The translations under genes were made by a program, and so were the position numbers. Under the pieces are notes generated by a model. The model had not been told where the DNA came from and did not search any database. It was given only the letters and a program-made list of their open reading frames with translations. Below, one piece after another: positions 1 through 8,256 of a DNA stretch of 64,000 nucleotides. Position 1 is the first letter of the stretch; the number at the start of each line of letters is the position of its first letter. The stretch lies in assembly GCA_028284325.1 (NCBI GenBank), contig JANQRX010000001.1, positions 62,001 to 126,000 on the forward strand, in the 5' to 3' direction. The DNA is from Bauldia sp. (GTDB lineage Bacteria; Pseudomonadota; Alphaproteobacteria; Rhizobiales; Kaistiaceae).

Positions 1-617
1 CGGACACTGGGATTGCGCTCCACCAGCCGGAAGGCGGCGGTGCCGTTGGCGTTGCGGGTGGCGAAGTTCTCCTCGTCGCGGGCCGGCAGCTCGGCGCCAT
101 TCGCTTCCGCCCAGTCGCGATCCATGACCATGAAGTTGGCGATCGAATCCGGAAACAGCGGATTGGGCGCGTTGGTCATGAAGTCGATGGTGAAGTCGTC
201 GACGACCTTGACCTCGCTCACCGGCGCGAACCACGAGCGCACGTCCGATTGCTCCGAACTCGCCCGCTCGTAGGAGAACAGCACGTCGTCGGCGTCGAAG
301 GCGGCGCCGTCGTGGAAGGTGACGCCCTCGCGCAGATGGAAGCGCCAGCCGTCGGCCCCGAGCGGCTCCCAGCTTTCCGCGAGCGCCGGCTCGATCCGCA
401 TCTCGCGGTTCCGGCGGACGAGGCCCTCGTAGACGTTATTGAGGAAGCCGAGCACCGGCGCCGAATTGGCCGCGTGCGGGTCCATGGACTGCGGGTCGGT
501 GGTGCCGGCCCAGCGGAATTCGTTGGCCGCGGCCGAACCGACGGCGAGGCCGGCTGCGACGACGCCGAGGACGGCGGCGCGGGCCAGCGCATGGGTGGAT
601 GATCCTGTCCAGGTCAT
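1..617 (-). CDS. ABC transporter substrate-binding protein, family 5 (5' part)
   Basis: Periplasmic binding protein of the peptide/opine/nickel type (SBP_bac_5), which would deliver its ligand to an ABC permease. The frame opens at an ATG at 617 behind an AGAGGA-type ribosome site and has a signal peptide (hydrophobic stretch ending near SAAANE, about residue 32). The mature part begins FRWAGTTDPQSMDPH, the usual start of this family, followed by FLNNVYEGLVRRN and the conserved GWRFHLREGVTFHDG and FDADDVLFSYE segments. About 205 codons are inside the window; the rest runs off the left edge, so permease partners cannot be seen. It lies 99 bases downstream of arsH on the same strand and probably has its own promoter. 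Ligand is not predictable from this part. Confidence 0.9.
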   Translation of the reverse strand, partial: MTWTGSSTHALARAAVLGVVAAGLAVGSAAANEFRWAGTTDPQSMDPHAANSAPVLGFLNNVYEGLVRRNREMRIEPALAESWEPLGADGWRFHLREGVTFHDGAAFDADDVLFSYERASSEQSDVRSWFAPVSEVKVVDDFTIDFMTNAPNPLFPDSIANFMVMDRDWAEANGAELPARDEENFATRNANGTAAFRLVERNPSV

Positions 618-716
618 AGGTGATCCTCTTTCTTGACTTGGTCGGTTGAGATGTCGTCAGCGCCCACGGGATCTGATCCTCCCGCACATAGGTCGCGCGG
701 CGCAAACTGACAGTTT

Positions 717-1457
717 CTAGAGACGCGCCTGCCCGACCCGCGCCGCGAGCGCGGCGGCCTGTTCCTTGCGTTCGCTGTAGCGGTCGACCAGGTAGTCGCG
801 CCGGTCGCGGGTCAGCAGCGTGAACTTCACCAGTTCCTCCATCACGTCGACCACCCGATCATAGTACGAAGATGGCTTCATGCGACCGCCCTCGTCGAAT
901 TCGAGGAAAGCCTTCGGTACCGACGACTGGTTGGGGATGGTGAGCATGCGCATCCAGCGGCCGAGGACGCGCAACTGGTTGACGGCGTTGAACGATTGCG
1001 ATCCGCCGGACACCTGCATGACGGCGAGGGTCTTGCCCTGGGTCGGCCGGATGCCGCCCAGCGACAGGGGAATCCAGTCGATCTGGGCCTTGAGCACGCT
1101 GGTCATGGCGCCGTGGCGTTCAGGCGAGACCCACACCATGCCCTCGCTCCACGCGGCAAGGTCGCGCAACTCGCGCACTTTCACGTGGTCGGCGTCGGCA
1201 TCGTCGGGGAGCGGCAAGCCGGCGGGGTCGAAGAAACGGACCTCGACGCCGTAGCGCTGCAGGATGCGCGCCGCCTCCTGGCCGAGCAGGCGGCTGTAGG
1301 AGCGCTTGCGCAGCGAACCGGTGAGGATCAGGATCCGCGGCCGGTGGCGGGCGCGTTCGCTGGCGAACAGCGCCTGGTCGTCGATCAGGTGAAAGCTCGC
1401 CTCGTCGACGTTGGGGACGCCGTCATGGGCGTCGAAGCCGTGCTCCACCTCAGACAT
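717..1457 (-). CDS. arsH: ArsH-type NADPH-dependent FMN reductase
   Basis: Flavodoxin-fold reductase of the ArsH group (246 residues, normal length). ArsH proteins reduce flavin, quinones or azo dyes with NADPH, and some oxidise organoarsenicals. Visible signatures are the phosphate-binding loop [13 protein letters not shown] and [21 protein letters not shown], both highly typical of ArsH, then [13 protein letters not shown] start it at the ATG at 1457, which overlaps the end of arsR by 8 bases and gives the canonical N-terminus ([16 protein letters not shown]); the frame stays open upstream but that part is arsR and deoR antisense. It is co-transcribed with arsR. No arsenate reductase or arsenite pump is in the window. 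Confidence 0.92.
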   Translation of the reverse strand: MSEVEHGFDAHDGVPNVDEASFHLIDDQALFASERARHRPRILILTGSLRKRSYSRLLGQEAARILQRYGVEVRFFDPAGLPLPDDADADHVKVRELRDLAAWSEGMVWVSPERHGAMTSVLKAQIDWIPLSLGGIRPTQGKTLAVMQVSGGSQSFNAVNQLRVLGRWMRMLTIPNQSSVPKAFLEFDEGGRMKPSSYYDRVVDVMEELVKFTLLTRDRRDYLVDRYSERKEQAAALAARVGQARL

Positions 1458-1803
1458 CGCGGCAAGGCCCGTCGACTGCGCGCGACCACGCCACGCTCGT
1501 GTCCGGCGCCGCGCCCAGCATCGCGCCGCAGCAATCCTCCAGAAGATAGGCGATGAGGTGGCGCATGCCCTCCATGTCGGCGAAGTAGCGGACACTGCGG
1601 CCCTCGCGCCGGAACGTCGTGAGCCCCGCCCGCGACAGGATGGCGAGATTGGTGGAGATGGTGTTCTGGCGTTGCGCCAGCCCGCGTGCGATCTCGCCGG
1701 CACACAGGCCGTCGGGCCCGGCGCGCACCAGCGTCCGGAAGATGTCGATCCGCGTTTCCTGGGCCAGTGCGCCGAGGGCGGCGAGCGATGCTGTCCTATC
1801 CAT
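1450..1803 (-). CDS. arsR: ArsR-family metalloregulator
   Basis: Small winged-helix repressor (117 residues) that should control itself and arsH. The HTH region is [42 protein letters not shown]. The classical ELCVCDL metal site of plasmid ArsR is absent. Instead there are C34 in the DNA-binding helix region and a vicinal pair C91-C92 after the dimer helix, with C114 near the C-terminus. In the ArsR family, inducer sites built from C-terminal cysteine pairs are known, so arsenite sensing is likely but inferred. The AT-rich region just upstream (about 1804-1835) is the obvious place for its operator. Confidence 0.88.
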   Translation of the reverse strand: MDRTASLAALGALAQETRIDIFRTLVRAGPDGLCAGEIARGLAQRQNTISTNLAILSRAGLTTFRREGRSVRYFADMEGMRHLIAYLLEDCCGAMLGAAPDTSVAWSRAVDGPCRDV

Positions 1804-1865
1804 ATTTCATGATTACTCGATATATTTAGGGGAATCAACAGACCGTGTCGACCGGCCTTGTGCAT

Positions 1866-1890
1866 GGTTCGGTTTTCTTCTATTCGAACC
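1866..1890. promoter_or_regulatory. Inverted repeat before the DeoR-type gene
   Basis: The arms GGTTCG (1866-1871) and CGAACC (1885-1890) are perfect complements 13 bases apart, 14 bases before the chosen deoR-type start. A TTTCG element (1900-1904 region) follows directly. DeoR-family proteins often bind TTTCG/CGAA-type repeats, so an autoregulatory operator is plausible. This is an inference from position and symmetry only. Confidence 0.35.
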
Positions 1891-1904
1891 TCATCGGCTT
1901 TCGT

Positions 1905-2699
1905 ATGGATCGTCAAGTGAACGCACTGACGCCCCGGCAGCGGGCCATTGTCGAGCACATCCGCGACACCGGGCGCGGCCTGGTCGACGACCTCGCCGCC
2001 GCCTTCGGCACCACCCCGCAGACCATCCGCAAGGATCTGGCGGCGCTGGCCGAGGCCCGACTGGTCGAGCGCTTCCACGGCGGCGCGACGCTGGCTGCCG
2101 GCATGGCCTACCCCCGCTACGAGGTGCGCGAACAGACCGCCGTCGCCCAGAAGGCGGCCATCGGCGTGACGGCCGCGGGCCTGATCGACGACAATGTCAC
2201 CATCATGGTCAATGGCGGCTCCACCACCGCGGCGGCGGCCGACGCCCTGCGCGATCGCGTCGGCCTGCGGGTGGTCACCGACAGCGTCCATATCGCCGAT
2301 CGCATGCGCCGTTTTCAGGGCATCGAGGTCATGGTGCCCGGCGGTGCCGTACGCGCCTCGGACGGCGCCATCATCGGCGACACGGCCGTCGCCTTCGTCG
2401 GCCAGTTCTTCGCCGATGTCGCCCTGATCGGGGCCGCGGCCATCTCCGAGACCGGTGACCTGCTCGACTTCGACCTGCGCGAGGCCGGCGTCGCCCGCGC
2501 CATCATCGACAACGCCCGCCGGGTTATCCTCGCCGCCGACCGGTCGAAGCTCGGCGGTTCGGCGCCGGTCCGCATTGGCCATCTCCGAGATGTCGATGTC
2601 TTCGTCACCGATCGCGGCGCCGATGACCGTCTTCGCGCCCTGTGCGCCACATGCGGAGCCGATCTGGTCGAGGCCGACACGACCACAATGTCACCTTGA
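1905..2699 (+). CDS. DeoR/GlpR-family transcriptional regulator
   Basis: Sugar-pathway repressor of the DeoR type (264 residues). The N-terminal HTH reads [14 protein letters not shown], then [35 protein letters not shown], the DeoR signature. The C-terminal sugar-phosphate-sensing domain (about residues 75-250) follows, with [15 protein letters not shown] and later [12 protein letters not shown] chose the ATG at 1905 because DeoR proteins normally begin a few residues before LTPRQ. A GTG at 1845, with AGGGG upstream, would add 20 residues and put a 6-bp inverted repeat inside the coding region. It lies 72 bases before a four-gene sugar operon on the same strand and probably regulates it with a phosphorylated intermediate as inducer. 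Confidence 0.9.
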   Translation: MDRQVNALTPRQRAIVEHIRDTGRGLVDDLAAAFGTTPQTIRKDLAALAEARLVERFHGGATLAAGMAYPRYEVREQTAVAQKAAIGVTAAGLIDDNVTIMVNGGSTTAAAADALRDRVGLRVVTDSVHIADRMRRFQGIEVMVPGGAVRASDGAIIGDTAVAFVGQFFADVALIGAAAISETGDLLDFDLREAGVARAIIDNARRVILAADRSKLGGSAPVRIGHLRDVDVFVTDRGADDRLRALCATCGADLVEADTTTMSP

Positions 2700-2704
2700 C
2701 ACCG

Positions 2705-2722
2705 GCTTTCGGATTCGAAAGC
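2705..2722. promoter_or_regulatory. Inverted repeat GCTTTCG-N4-CGAAAGC before the aldolase operon
   Basis: A perfect 7-base inverted repeat with a 4-base spacer lies between the DeoR-type gene and the aldolase gene. It contains the TTTCG/CGAAA halves expected of a DeoR-family operator. It could also fold as a short RNA hairpin between the two cistrons; no T-run follows, so a terminator is unlikely. Operator function is inferred. Confidence 0.4.
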
Positions 2723-2771
2723 ATCCGCCCGCGTCGCGCGCTCGCCGCCCGGCGCTGGAGGACACGACATC

Positions 2772-3797
2772 ATGGAACTCACCCCCGGCAAGTTGTGGGG
2801 CATGCGGCGCATGGCCGACGCGCGCGGCGTCTTCAAGATGACCGCCGTCGACCAGCGGCCGCCGATCAAGGGCCCGATCGCCAAGGCGCTGGGCGTCGAC
2901 GAGGCGCCGTGGGACGAGGTCGCGCGGTTCAAGCGGCTCCTGATCGAGACGCTCCAGGACGATAGCACGGCGCTGCTGCTCGATCCCCATTATGCGTTGC
3001 CGGCGGGCATCGACGCGCTGTCGCCGCACAAGGGCCTGATCGTCACCCTGGAGGATTCGCTCTTCACCGAAACTCCCGGCGGGCGGCTGTCGGCGTCGAT
3101 CGACGACTGGTCGGTCAACAAGATCAAGCGGGTCGGCGGCGACGCGGTCAAGGTGCTGGCGTGGTACCGCCCTGACGCCGCGGCCGAGATCCGGACCGCG
3201 CAGCAGGACTATGTGAAGCGGATCGGCGAGGCCTGCGCCGCTGCCGACATCCCGTTCCTGTTCGAGCTCCTGGTCTATCCGTTTCCCGATGATGCCCACC
3301 ACAGCCGCGGCTACGTGGAGATGAAGGGCAAGAAGACCGACCATGTGCTCGCCTCCGTGGAGGAGTTCGCGAAGGCGGATTACGGCGTCGACGTGTTCAA
3401 GCTCGAGAGCCCGGTCAATGCCGACGACGCCGACGGCTCGGCTGACGTCCAGGCCGCCTTCGACGAGATGGGCCGTCTTGCCGGGCGGCCGTGGGTGATG
3501 CTGTCGGCCGGTGCCGGCAAGGCCGCGTTCCGGCGCATCCTCGAACATGCGTTCAAGGCCGGGGCGTCCGGGTTCCTCGCCGGCCGCGCCATCTGGCTCG
3601 ACGCGTTTGCCCGTTACCCGGACTGGGACGCGATCCGCGCCGCACTGGAAGGCGAAGGGCGCGCTTATCTCGCCGACATCGCCGCGCTCGCCGACGCCAC
3701 GGCGCAGCCGTGGTCCGACCACGGCTGTTTCGATGGCGCCGGTGGCCGTTTCGCACCCGCCGACGCGGGCTTCCGCCACGGCTATGCCGAGATGTAG
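2772..3797 (+). CDS. LacD/YihT-like class I aldolase (tagatose-bisphosphate aldolase family)
   Basis: Predicted cytoplasmic class I (Schiff-base) aldolase of 341 residues, first enzyme of the operon. It has the LacD-family layout: KMTAVDQRPPIK near residue 22, LLLDPHYALP at about 68, K127 in GGDAVKVLAWY, the FLFELLVYP strand, and DVFKLESPV with K210, the lysine that by family analogy forms the Schiff base. The C-terminal strand WVMLSAGAG binds phosphate in relatives. Family members cleave tagatose-1,6-bisphosphate or sulfofructose-1-phosphate to DHAP plus an aldehyde; which substrate applies here cannot be told. The start has a GGAG ribosome site. The next gene begins 3 bases after the stop. 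Confidence 0.85.
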   Translation: MELTPGKLWGMRRMADARGVFKMTAVDQRPPIKGPIAKALGVDEAPWDEVARFKRLLIETLQDDSTALLLDPHYALPAGIDALSPHKGLIVTLEDSLFTETPGGRLSASIDDWSVNKIKRVGGDAVKVLAWYRPDAAAEIRTAQQDYVKRIGEACAAADIPFLFELLVYPFPDDAHHSRGYVEMKGKKTDHVLASVEEFAKADYGVDVFKLESPVNADDADGSADVQAAFDEMGRLAGRPWVMLSAGAGKAAFRRILEHAFKAGASGFLAGRAIWLDAFARYPDWDAIRAALEGEGRAYLADIAALADATAQPWSDHGCFDGAGGRFAPADAGFRHGYAEM

Positions 3798-3800
3798 GCG

Positions 3801-5192
3801 ATGAGGATCGGGCTTCTTCCCCTCGGCCGCGCGACCTTCGACGTCGCCTATGCCGAGAACAGGCTGCAGGCGATGCTGCGCGCCCTCAATGCGACCGGAC
3901 ACGAGCTGGTCGGTTCGCGCGACCTCCTGATGGATGAAGACGCCACGGCGACCGCCGTCCGGGCCATCACCGACGCCGATGTCGACCGGGTCCTGATCCT
4001 CCAGGTCACCTTCACCGATGCGGTTGCCGCGGTCGACATCGCCGCCGCCTTTGACCAGCCGCTAGCGATCTGGGCGCCGCCGGAACCGCGGCTCGGCGGC
4101 CGCCTGCGCCTCAACGCCTTTTGCGGGCTGAACCTCGCCGCCCATGCGCTCAAGAAACGGGGCCGCCGCTTCGGCTGGCTCTATGCCGATCCCGACGGCC
4201 CGGTCGGTGACGATCTGGCCCTGCTGCTCGCCGCGACGGACCTGCCCGCCGCGCCGCGCCCGCAACCGGTCGACACCGAGGTTTCCGTGCGCGCCCGGTC
4301 CATTGTCGACGGCCTGCGGGGCTTGCGCATCGGGCGGATCGGCGAGCACCCGCCGGGATTCGACACCTGCGCCTACGACGCCGACGCCCTGCAGGCGCTG
4401 TGCGGCGTCGCCGTCGAGCCCATCGACCTCGACACCCTGTTCGAGCGCGCCCGGGCCGTTCCCGGCAACGCGGTCGAAGGGGCGCGGACGACGGCGGCGG
4501 CCGTACTCGATGGCCTCGACGCCGTCGACCAGGAGCAACTGGAACGGTCACTGCGGTTTCGTCCGGCGCTCGACCACATGGCCGGCGAGGGCGGGTTCGA
4601 CGCCTTCGCGATCCGCTGCTGGCCCGAGACCTTCACCGCCTATGGCGGCGCGGTCTGCGGCGCGGTGGGCATGAGCGTCGAGGACCGGCGACCGTGTGCC
4701 TGCGAGGCCGATGTCTACGGCGCGCTGACGCAGCTTGTGCTCCAGAAGGCCGCCGATCAGCCCGTCTTCCTCGCCGATCTCGTCGACCTCGACCGCGACG
4801 ACGGCACGGGCGTGGTGTGGCATTGCGGCCAGGCCCCGGCGTCCATGCGCGATCCCGATGTCGCGGCGACCGCGACCGTCCACACCAACCGCAAGATGCC
4901 GCTCCTCTTCGAGTTTCCGCTGCGGCCGGGGCGGGTCACGGTCCTGCGCGTGTCGCAGGCCTTCGGCGAACCGGCCTTCGTGCTCGCCGGCGGCGAGATG
5001 CTGAAACGGCCGATGGCCTTCACCGGCACGTCCGGCGTGGTGCGGTTCGACCGGCCGGCCGGCGCGATGCTCGACGACGTGATCGCCAGCGGGCTCGAAC
5101 ACCACACGGCGCTGGCCTATGGCGAGCATCGCCCCTTATTGCGGGAGGTCGCCGCGGCGCTCGGCCTGCCAGTTCTGGAGTTGACGTCATGA
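3801..5192 (+). CDS. L-fucose/L-arabinose isomerase-like protein
   Basis: 463-residue protein of the FucI/AraA-like fold, shorter than classical FucI (about 590). The candidate metal ligands of the C-terminal half are all present: E276 in RCWPE, D304 in CEADVYGALT, and a histidine pair H434-H435 in LEHHTALAYGEH. The N-terminal part is a Rossmann-like domain (LILQVTFTDA, residues 65-74). Such proteins interconvert aldoses and ketoses, but many FucI-like proteins have no assigned reaction. The gene sits 3 bases behind the aldolase and overlaps the oxidoreductase by 4 bases, so isomerisation before aldol cleavage is a reasonable reading. Confidence 0.8.
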   Translation: MRIGLLPLGRATFDVAYAENRLQAMLRALNATGHELVGSRDLLMDEDATATAVRAITDADVDRVLILQVTFTDAVAAVDIAAAFDQPLAIWAPPEPRLGGRLRLNAFCGLNLAAHALKKRGRRFGWLYADPDGPVGDDLALLLAATDLPAAPRPQPVDTEVSVRARSIVDGLRGLRIGRIGEHPPGFDTCAYDADALQALCGVAVEPIDLDTLFERARAVPGNAVEGARTTAAAVLDGLDAVDQEQLERSLRFRPALDHMAGEGGFDAFAIRCWPETFTAYGGAVCGAVGMSVEDRRPCACEADVYGALTQLVLQKAADQPVFLADLVDLDRDDGTGVVWHCGQAPASMRDPDVAATATVHTNRKMPLLFEFPLRPGRVTVLRVSQAFGEPAFVLAGGEMLKRPMAFTGTSGVVRFDRPAGAMLDDVIASGLEHHTALAYGEHRPLLREVAAALGLPVLELTS

Positions 5193-6277
5193 CGGTGCGT
5201 TACGGCCTGATCGGCTCGGGCATGATGGGTCGGGAACACATTCACAACGTCACCCTGCTCGACGGGGTCGAGGTGAGCGCCGTCGCCGATCCCGACCAGG
5301 CGATGCGCGAGAAGGCGGCCGCGCTTGCCGGCGGCGCGACGTCCTATGCCGACTATCGCGACCTCCTGTCGGCGGGCGACTTCGACGCGCTGGTCATCGC
5401 CGCCCCCAACGACACCCACCACGACATCCTCCTCGACACCATCACGGCGGGAAAGCCGATCCTGTGCGAGAAGCCGCTGTGCACCACGACGGAGGATTGC
5501 CGCGACGTGATCGCCCATGCCGGACGCGGCGCCGCGCCGCCGATCTGGGTCGCCATGGAATACCGCTACATGCCGCCGCTGCAGCGCCTGCGCGACGAGC
5601 TTGCCACCGGCATCGCCGGCGACGTCAAGATGATCTCGGTCCGCGAGCACCGCTATCCGTTTCTTCCCAAGGTTGGCGACTGGAACCGGTTCAACCGCCG
5701 CACCGGCGGCACGATGGTCGAGAAGTGCTGCCATTTCTGGGATCTGATGCGGCTGGTCCTGCGAAGCGATCCGGTCCGCGTCTACGCCTCAGCCGGGATC
5801 GGCCACAACCATCTCGACGAGAGCTATGGCGGCGAGACGCCGGACATCATCGACCACGGCTTCAGCGTCGTCGACTTCGCCAACGGCACCCGCGGCATGC
5901 TCGATCTCTGCATGTTCGCCGAGGGCGCCCGGTGGCAGGAGGAAATCGTCGTCACCGGCACAAAAGCGCGGGTCGAGGCGCGGGTACCGAGGCCCGGTCG
6001 CTACGCGCCCGAGGATGCCGATCACACCGCGCAGGTCGTGGTCTCGGAGCGCGCGACCCAGCGGGAGAGGGTCGAGGATGTGGTCGTCGACGAGGCGGTT
6101 CTCGCCGCCGGCGACCATCACGGCTCGACGTTCTTCCAGCACACCCGCTTCCTCGACCTCGTACGGTCGGGCCGCACGGCTCCCGAGGTCGGCCTCGACG
6201 ACGGTATGTGGGCGGTGCGCATGGGCGAGGCGGCCGAGGACTCGGCGCGGACCGGACGCCCGGTGGAGTTCACATGA
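5189..6277 (+). CDS. Gfo/Idh/MocA-family oxidoreductase
   Basis: NAD(P)-dependent sugar oxidoreductase of 362 residues. The N-terminal Rossmann domain opens with VRYGLIGSGMMGREH, and the family hallmark ILCEKPL is at about residue 95. The C-terminal domain has VREHRYPFLPKVGDWNRF and the catalytic-type KCCHFWDLMRL segment (Lys and His). Relatives oxidise or epimerise sugars, inositols or sugar acids. Its ATG overlaps the stop of the isomerase-like gene (ATGA) and its own stop overlaps the next start, so the four genes are translationally coupled. The frame is open far upstream, but the upstream part is a shadow of the isomerase gene. Confidence 0.9.
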   Translation: MTVRYGLIGSGMMGREHIHNVTLLDGVEVSAVADPDQAMREKAAALAGGATSYADYRDLLSAGDFDALVIAAPNDTHHDILLDTITAGKPILCEKPLCTTTEDCRDVIAHAGRGAAPPIWVAMEYRYMPPLQRLRDELATGIAGDVKMISVREHRYPFLPKVGDWNRFNRRTGGTMVEKCCHFWDLMRLVLRSDPVRVYASAGIGHNHLDESYGGETPDIIDHGFSVVDFANGTRGMLDLCMFAEGARWQEEIVVTGTKARVEARVPRPGRYAPEDADHTAQVVVSERATQRERVEDVVVDEAVLAAGDHHGSTFFQHTRFLDLVRSGRTAPEVGLDDGMWAVRMGEAAEDSARTGRPVEFT

Positions 6278-7218
6278 CGAGGACCAACGCGAAGATCGTC
6301 ATCTCCGAGTTCATGGACGAGGCCGCCGTCGCCGGTCTCGCGGCCCGTTTCGACGTGCGCTACGACCCGGAGCTGGTCGACCGTCCGGAGGAGTTGCTGG
6401 CCGCCGTGGGCGAGGCCCGCGCGCTGATCGTCCGCAACCGCACCCAGGTCCGCGGCGAACTCCTTGAGGGCGCCCACCGGCTTGAGATCGTCGGCAGGCT
6501 CGGCGTCGGGCTCGACAACATCGATGTCGAGGCCTGTAAGGCGCGCGGCATCGACGTGCACCCGGCGATCGGGGCCAACAACCTCTCGGTGGCCGAGTAC
6601 GTCGTCACCGCGGCGCTGGTGCTCCTGCGCAAGGCGTGGCTGTCGAGCGACGACGTGGCGGCCGGACAATGGCCGCGGCAGGCGCTCATCGGCGCCGAGG
6701 CGGCCGGCAAGACCATGGGCCTGGTCGGCTATGGCGCGATCGCGCGGGAGGTGGCGTCACGGGCCACGGCGCTCGGGATGCGGGTCGCCGCCTACGATCC
6801 CCATCTGCCGGACGACCACCACGCCTGGAGCGAGGCCGAGCGCCACGAACTCGAGGAACTGCTGGGGCGGTGCGATGTCGTGAGCCTGCACACGCCGCTC
6901 ACCGACGCCACCCGCCATCTGATCGACACGGAAGCACTGGCGCAGATGAAGTCCAACGCGGTGCTCATCAACGCCGCCCGTGGCGGCATCGTCGACGATG
7001 CGGCGCTGGCCGCGGCGCTCCGCAACGGCGGCCTTGCCGGCGCCGCGCTCGACGTGTTCGAGACCGAACCGCTCACGGCCGAAACGGGCGCGATGTTCGC
7101 CGGCCTGCCGAACCTCATCCTCACCCCGCACATCGCCGGCGTGACGGAGGAGTCCAACGTCCGCGTCGGGACGATGATCGCCCACGCGGTGACGGAGCGC
7201 CTGTCGAAGGCGACCTGA
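6274..7218 (+). CDS. D-isomer-specific 2-hydroxyacid dehydrogenase
   Basis: 314-residue NAD-dependent dehydrogenase of the SerA-like family, last gene of the operon. Visible parts: substrate-domain segment VGRLGVGLDNIDVEACKARGI, nucleotide loop GLVGYGAIAREVA, catalytic Arg in INAARGGIVDD, Glu in ETEPL, and His in LTPHIAGVTEES. It lacks the ACT regulatory domain of long SerA enzymes. The N-terminus (KIVISEFMDEAAV) and the NRTQVRGELL segment recall, from memory, enzymes related to (S)-sulfolactate dehydrogenase SlcC. That resemblance is unverified. Together with a LacD/YihT-like aldolase it could mean oxidation of a three-carbon product of aldol cleavage. Confidence 0.88.
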   Translation: MTRTNAKIVISEFMDEAAVAGLAARFDVRYDPELVDRPEELLAAVGEARALIVRNRTQVRGELLEGAHRLEIVGRLGVGLDNIDVEACKARGIDVHPAIGANNLSVAEYVVTAALVLLRKAWLSSDDVAAGQWPRQALIGAEAAGKTMGLVGYGAIAREVASRATALGMRVAAYDPHLPDDHHAWSEAERHELEELLGRCDVVSLHTPLTDATRHLIDTEALAQMKSNAVLINAARGGIVDDAALAAALRNGGLAGAALDVFETEPLTAETGAMFAGLPNLILTPHIAGVTEESNVRVGTMIAHAVTERLSKAT

Positions 7219-7236
7219 CCGGATAGGCTGTGGGCC

Positions 7237-8148
7237 CTAGTTCATCTCGCCGGCCAGCGTGACCGGCGCCCGGAGGTTCACGAAGTCGAACGCCCCGGCC
7301 CCGTAGAAGGCGTCGGTCTGGATCGGGCCGCCGATTGTCATGCGGGCGCCGAGCTTCAGGGCGTGGACGAAGGCGCTGTCGAGCCCGAACGAGTCGGTGA
7401 CCGAAACGAAGTCCCCCTGGTAGCCGCCGAACAGCGACAGGGCGTCGGTCGCCTGATGCTCGTAGAGCGCGGCGAGCTGCAGCCAGTAGCCGCGGTTGGG
7501 CACGGCGTCGTCGGAATCGAAGTTCGGCGCGTAGCCGGCAGCGCCACTGACCGACACAAGCCCGGCCGCGCCGATCGGCGCCCGCGCGCCGATGCGCCCG
7601 AAGAACATCCGTTCCAGCGCATCTTCGCCGGCCACATGCTGCGCGGCGCCGATCTGCCCGAACCACATGATGCCGCCCGACTTGATGGCGCCCTCCAGCC
7701 CGCCGAAGACGTGTACCGAGCTCTCGTCTTCGCCCATATGGCCGGCCGCGGACGCGGCCCCGAACAGGCCATAGGCGATGTTGGGTCCGCGGTGCAGGAA
7801 ATGGCCGCCGGCCGCGCCGTAGAGCGCGAACTGCGCCTGCTCGGAGGCGCTTTCGTTGGAGAGCCCGCGATGCATATCGCCCAGAATCTCAAGCAGGATC
7901 GCCCGGCCGTCGCCCAGCGAAAGCTGGAAACGCGCATGGGCGCCGCCGCCCGGGCCGGCTTCACACAGATCGCCCAGTGGGGTGCAGCCGGCGCCGCCAT
8001 CCTCGATCGCACCGGTCGGCGCCACCCATTGGCCCCACAGCGCCAGATTGGCGGAGTTGGCATCGAGATAGTCGTCGGCGTGAGCGACGTTGATGGCGAA
8101 CGCGGCCGCGAGGGCGGCGATCGCGGCCGGGACGCGCAGGGGACGCAT
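7237..8148 (-). CDS. Exported protein of unknown function, barrel-like
   Basis: 303-residue protein with a clear signal peptide (residues 1-24, cleavage after NVAHA). The mature chain is rich in short amphipathic Gly/Ala/aromatic strands (YLQLAALYEHQATDALSLF type) and has two cysteines about 8 residues apart near residues 55-64 (CTPLGDLC). This looks like an outer-membrane beta-barrel or a periplasmic beta protein, but I do not recognise a family. A GGAGG ribosome site precedes the ATG. It lies 108 bases behind the hupE-like gene on the same strand, so it may be read through from the cobalamin-riboswitch transcript and may have a metal-uptake role. That role is inferred only from position. 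Confidence 0.7.
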   Translation of the reverse strand: MRPLRVPAAIAALAAAFAINVAHADDYLDANSANLALWGQWVAPTGAIEDGGAGCTPLGDLCEAGPGGGAHARFQLSLGDGRAILLEILGDMHRGLSNESASEQAQFALYGAAGGHFLHRGPNIAYGLFGAASAAGHMGEDESSVHVFGGLEGAIKSGGIMWFGQIGAAQHVAGEDALERMFFGRIGARAPIGAAGLVSVSGAAGYAPNFDSDDAVPNRGYWLQLAALYEHQATDALSLFGGYQGDFVSVTDSFGLDSAFVHALKLGARMTIGGPIQTDAFYGAGAFDFVNLRAPVTLAGEMN

Positions 8149-8256
8149 GGCGATCCTCCGAAGACAGCAACAGACAACGGAAGGCCGGCCGCACGGCCAT
8201 CCGCTGCCGTTGTCGCATGCGCCGCCCCGACGGTCGAGTCGGCGGCCGTTCGGGGA

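Noticed and set aside
4400-5188. Upstream extension of the Gfo/Idh/MocA gene
   Set aside because: The region codes for the isomerase-like protein in another frame; the extension is Arg-rich shadow sequence.
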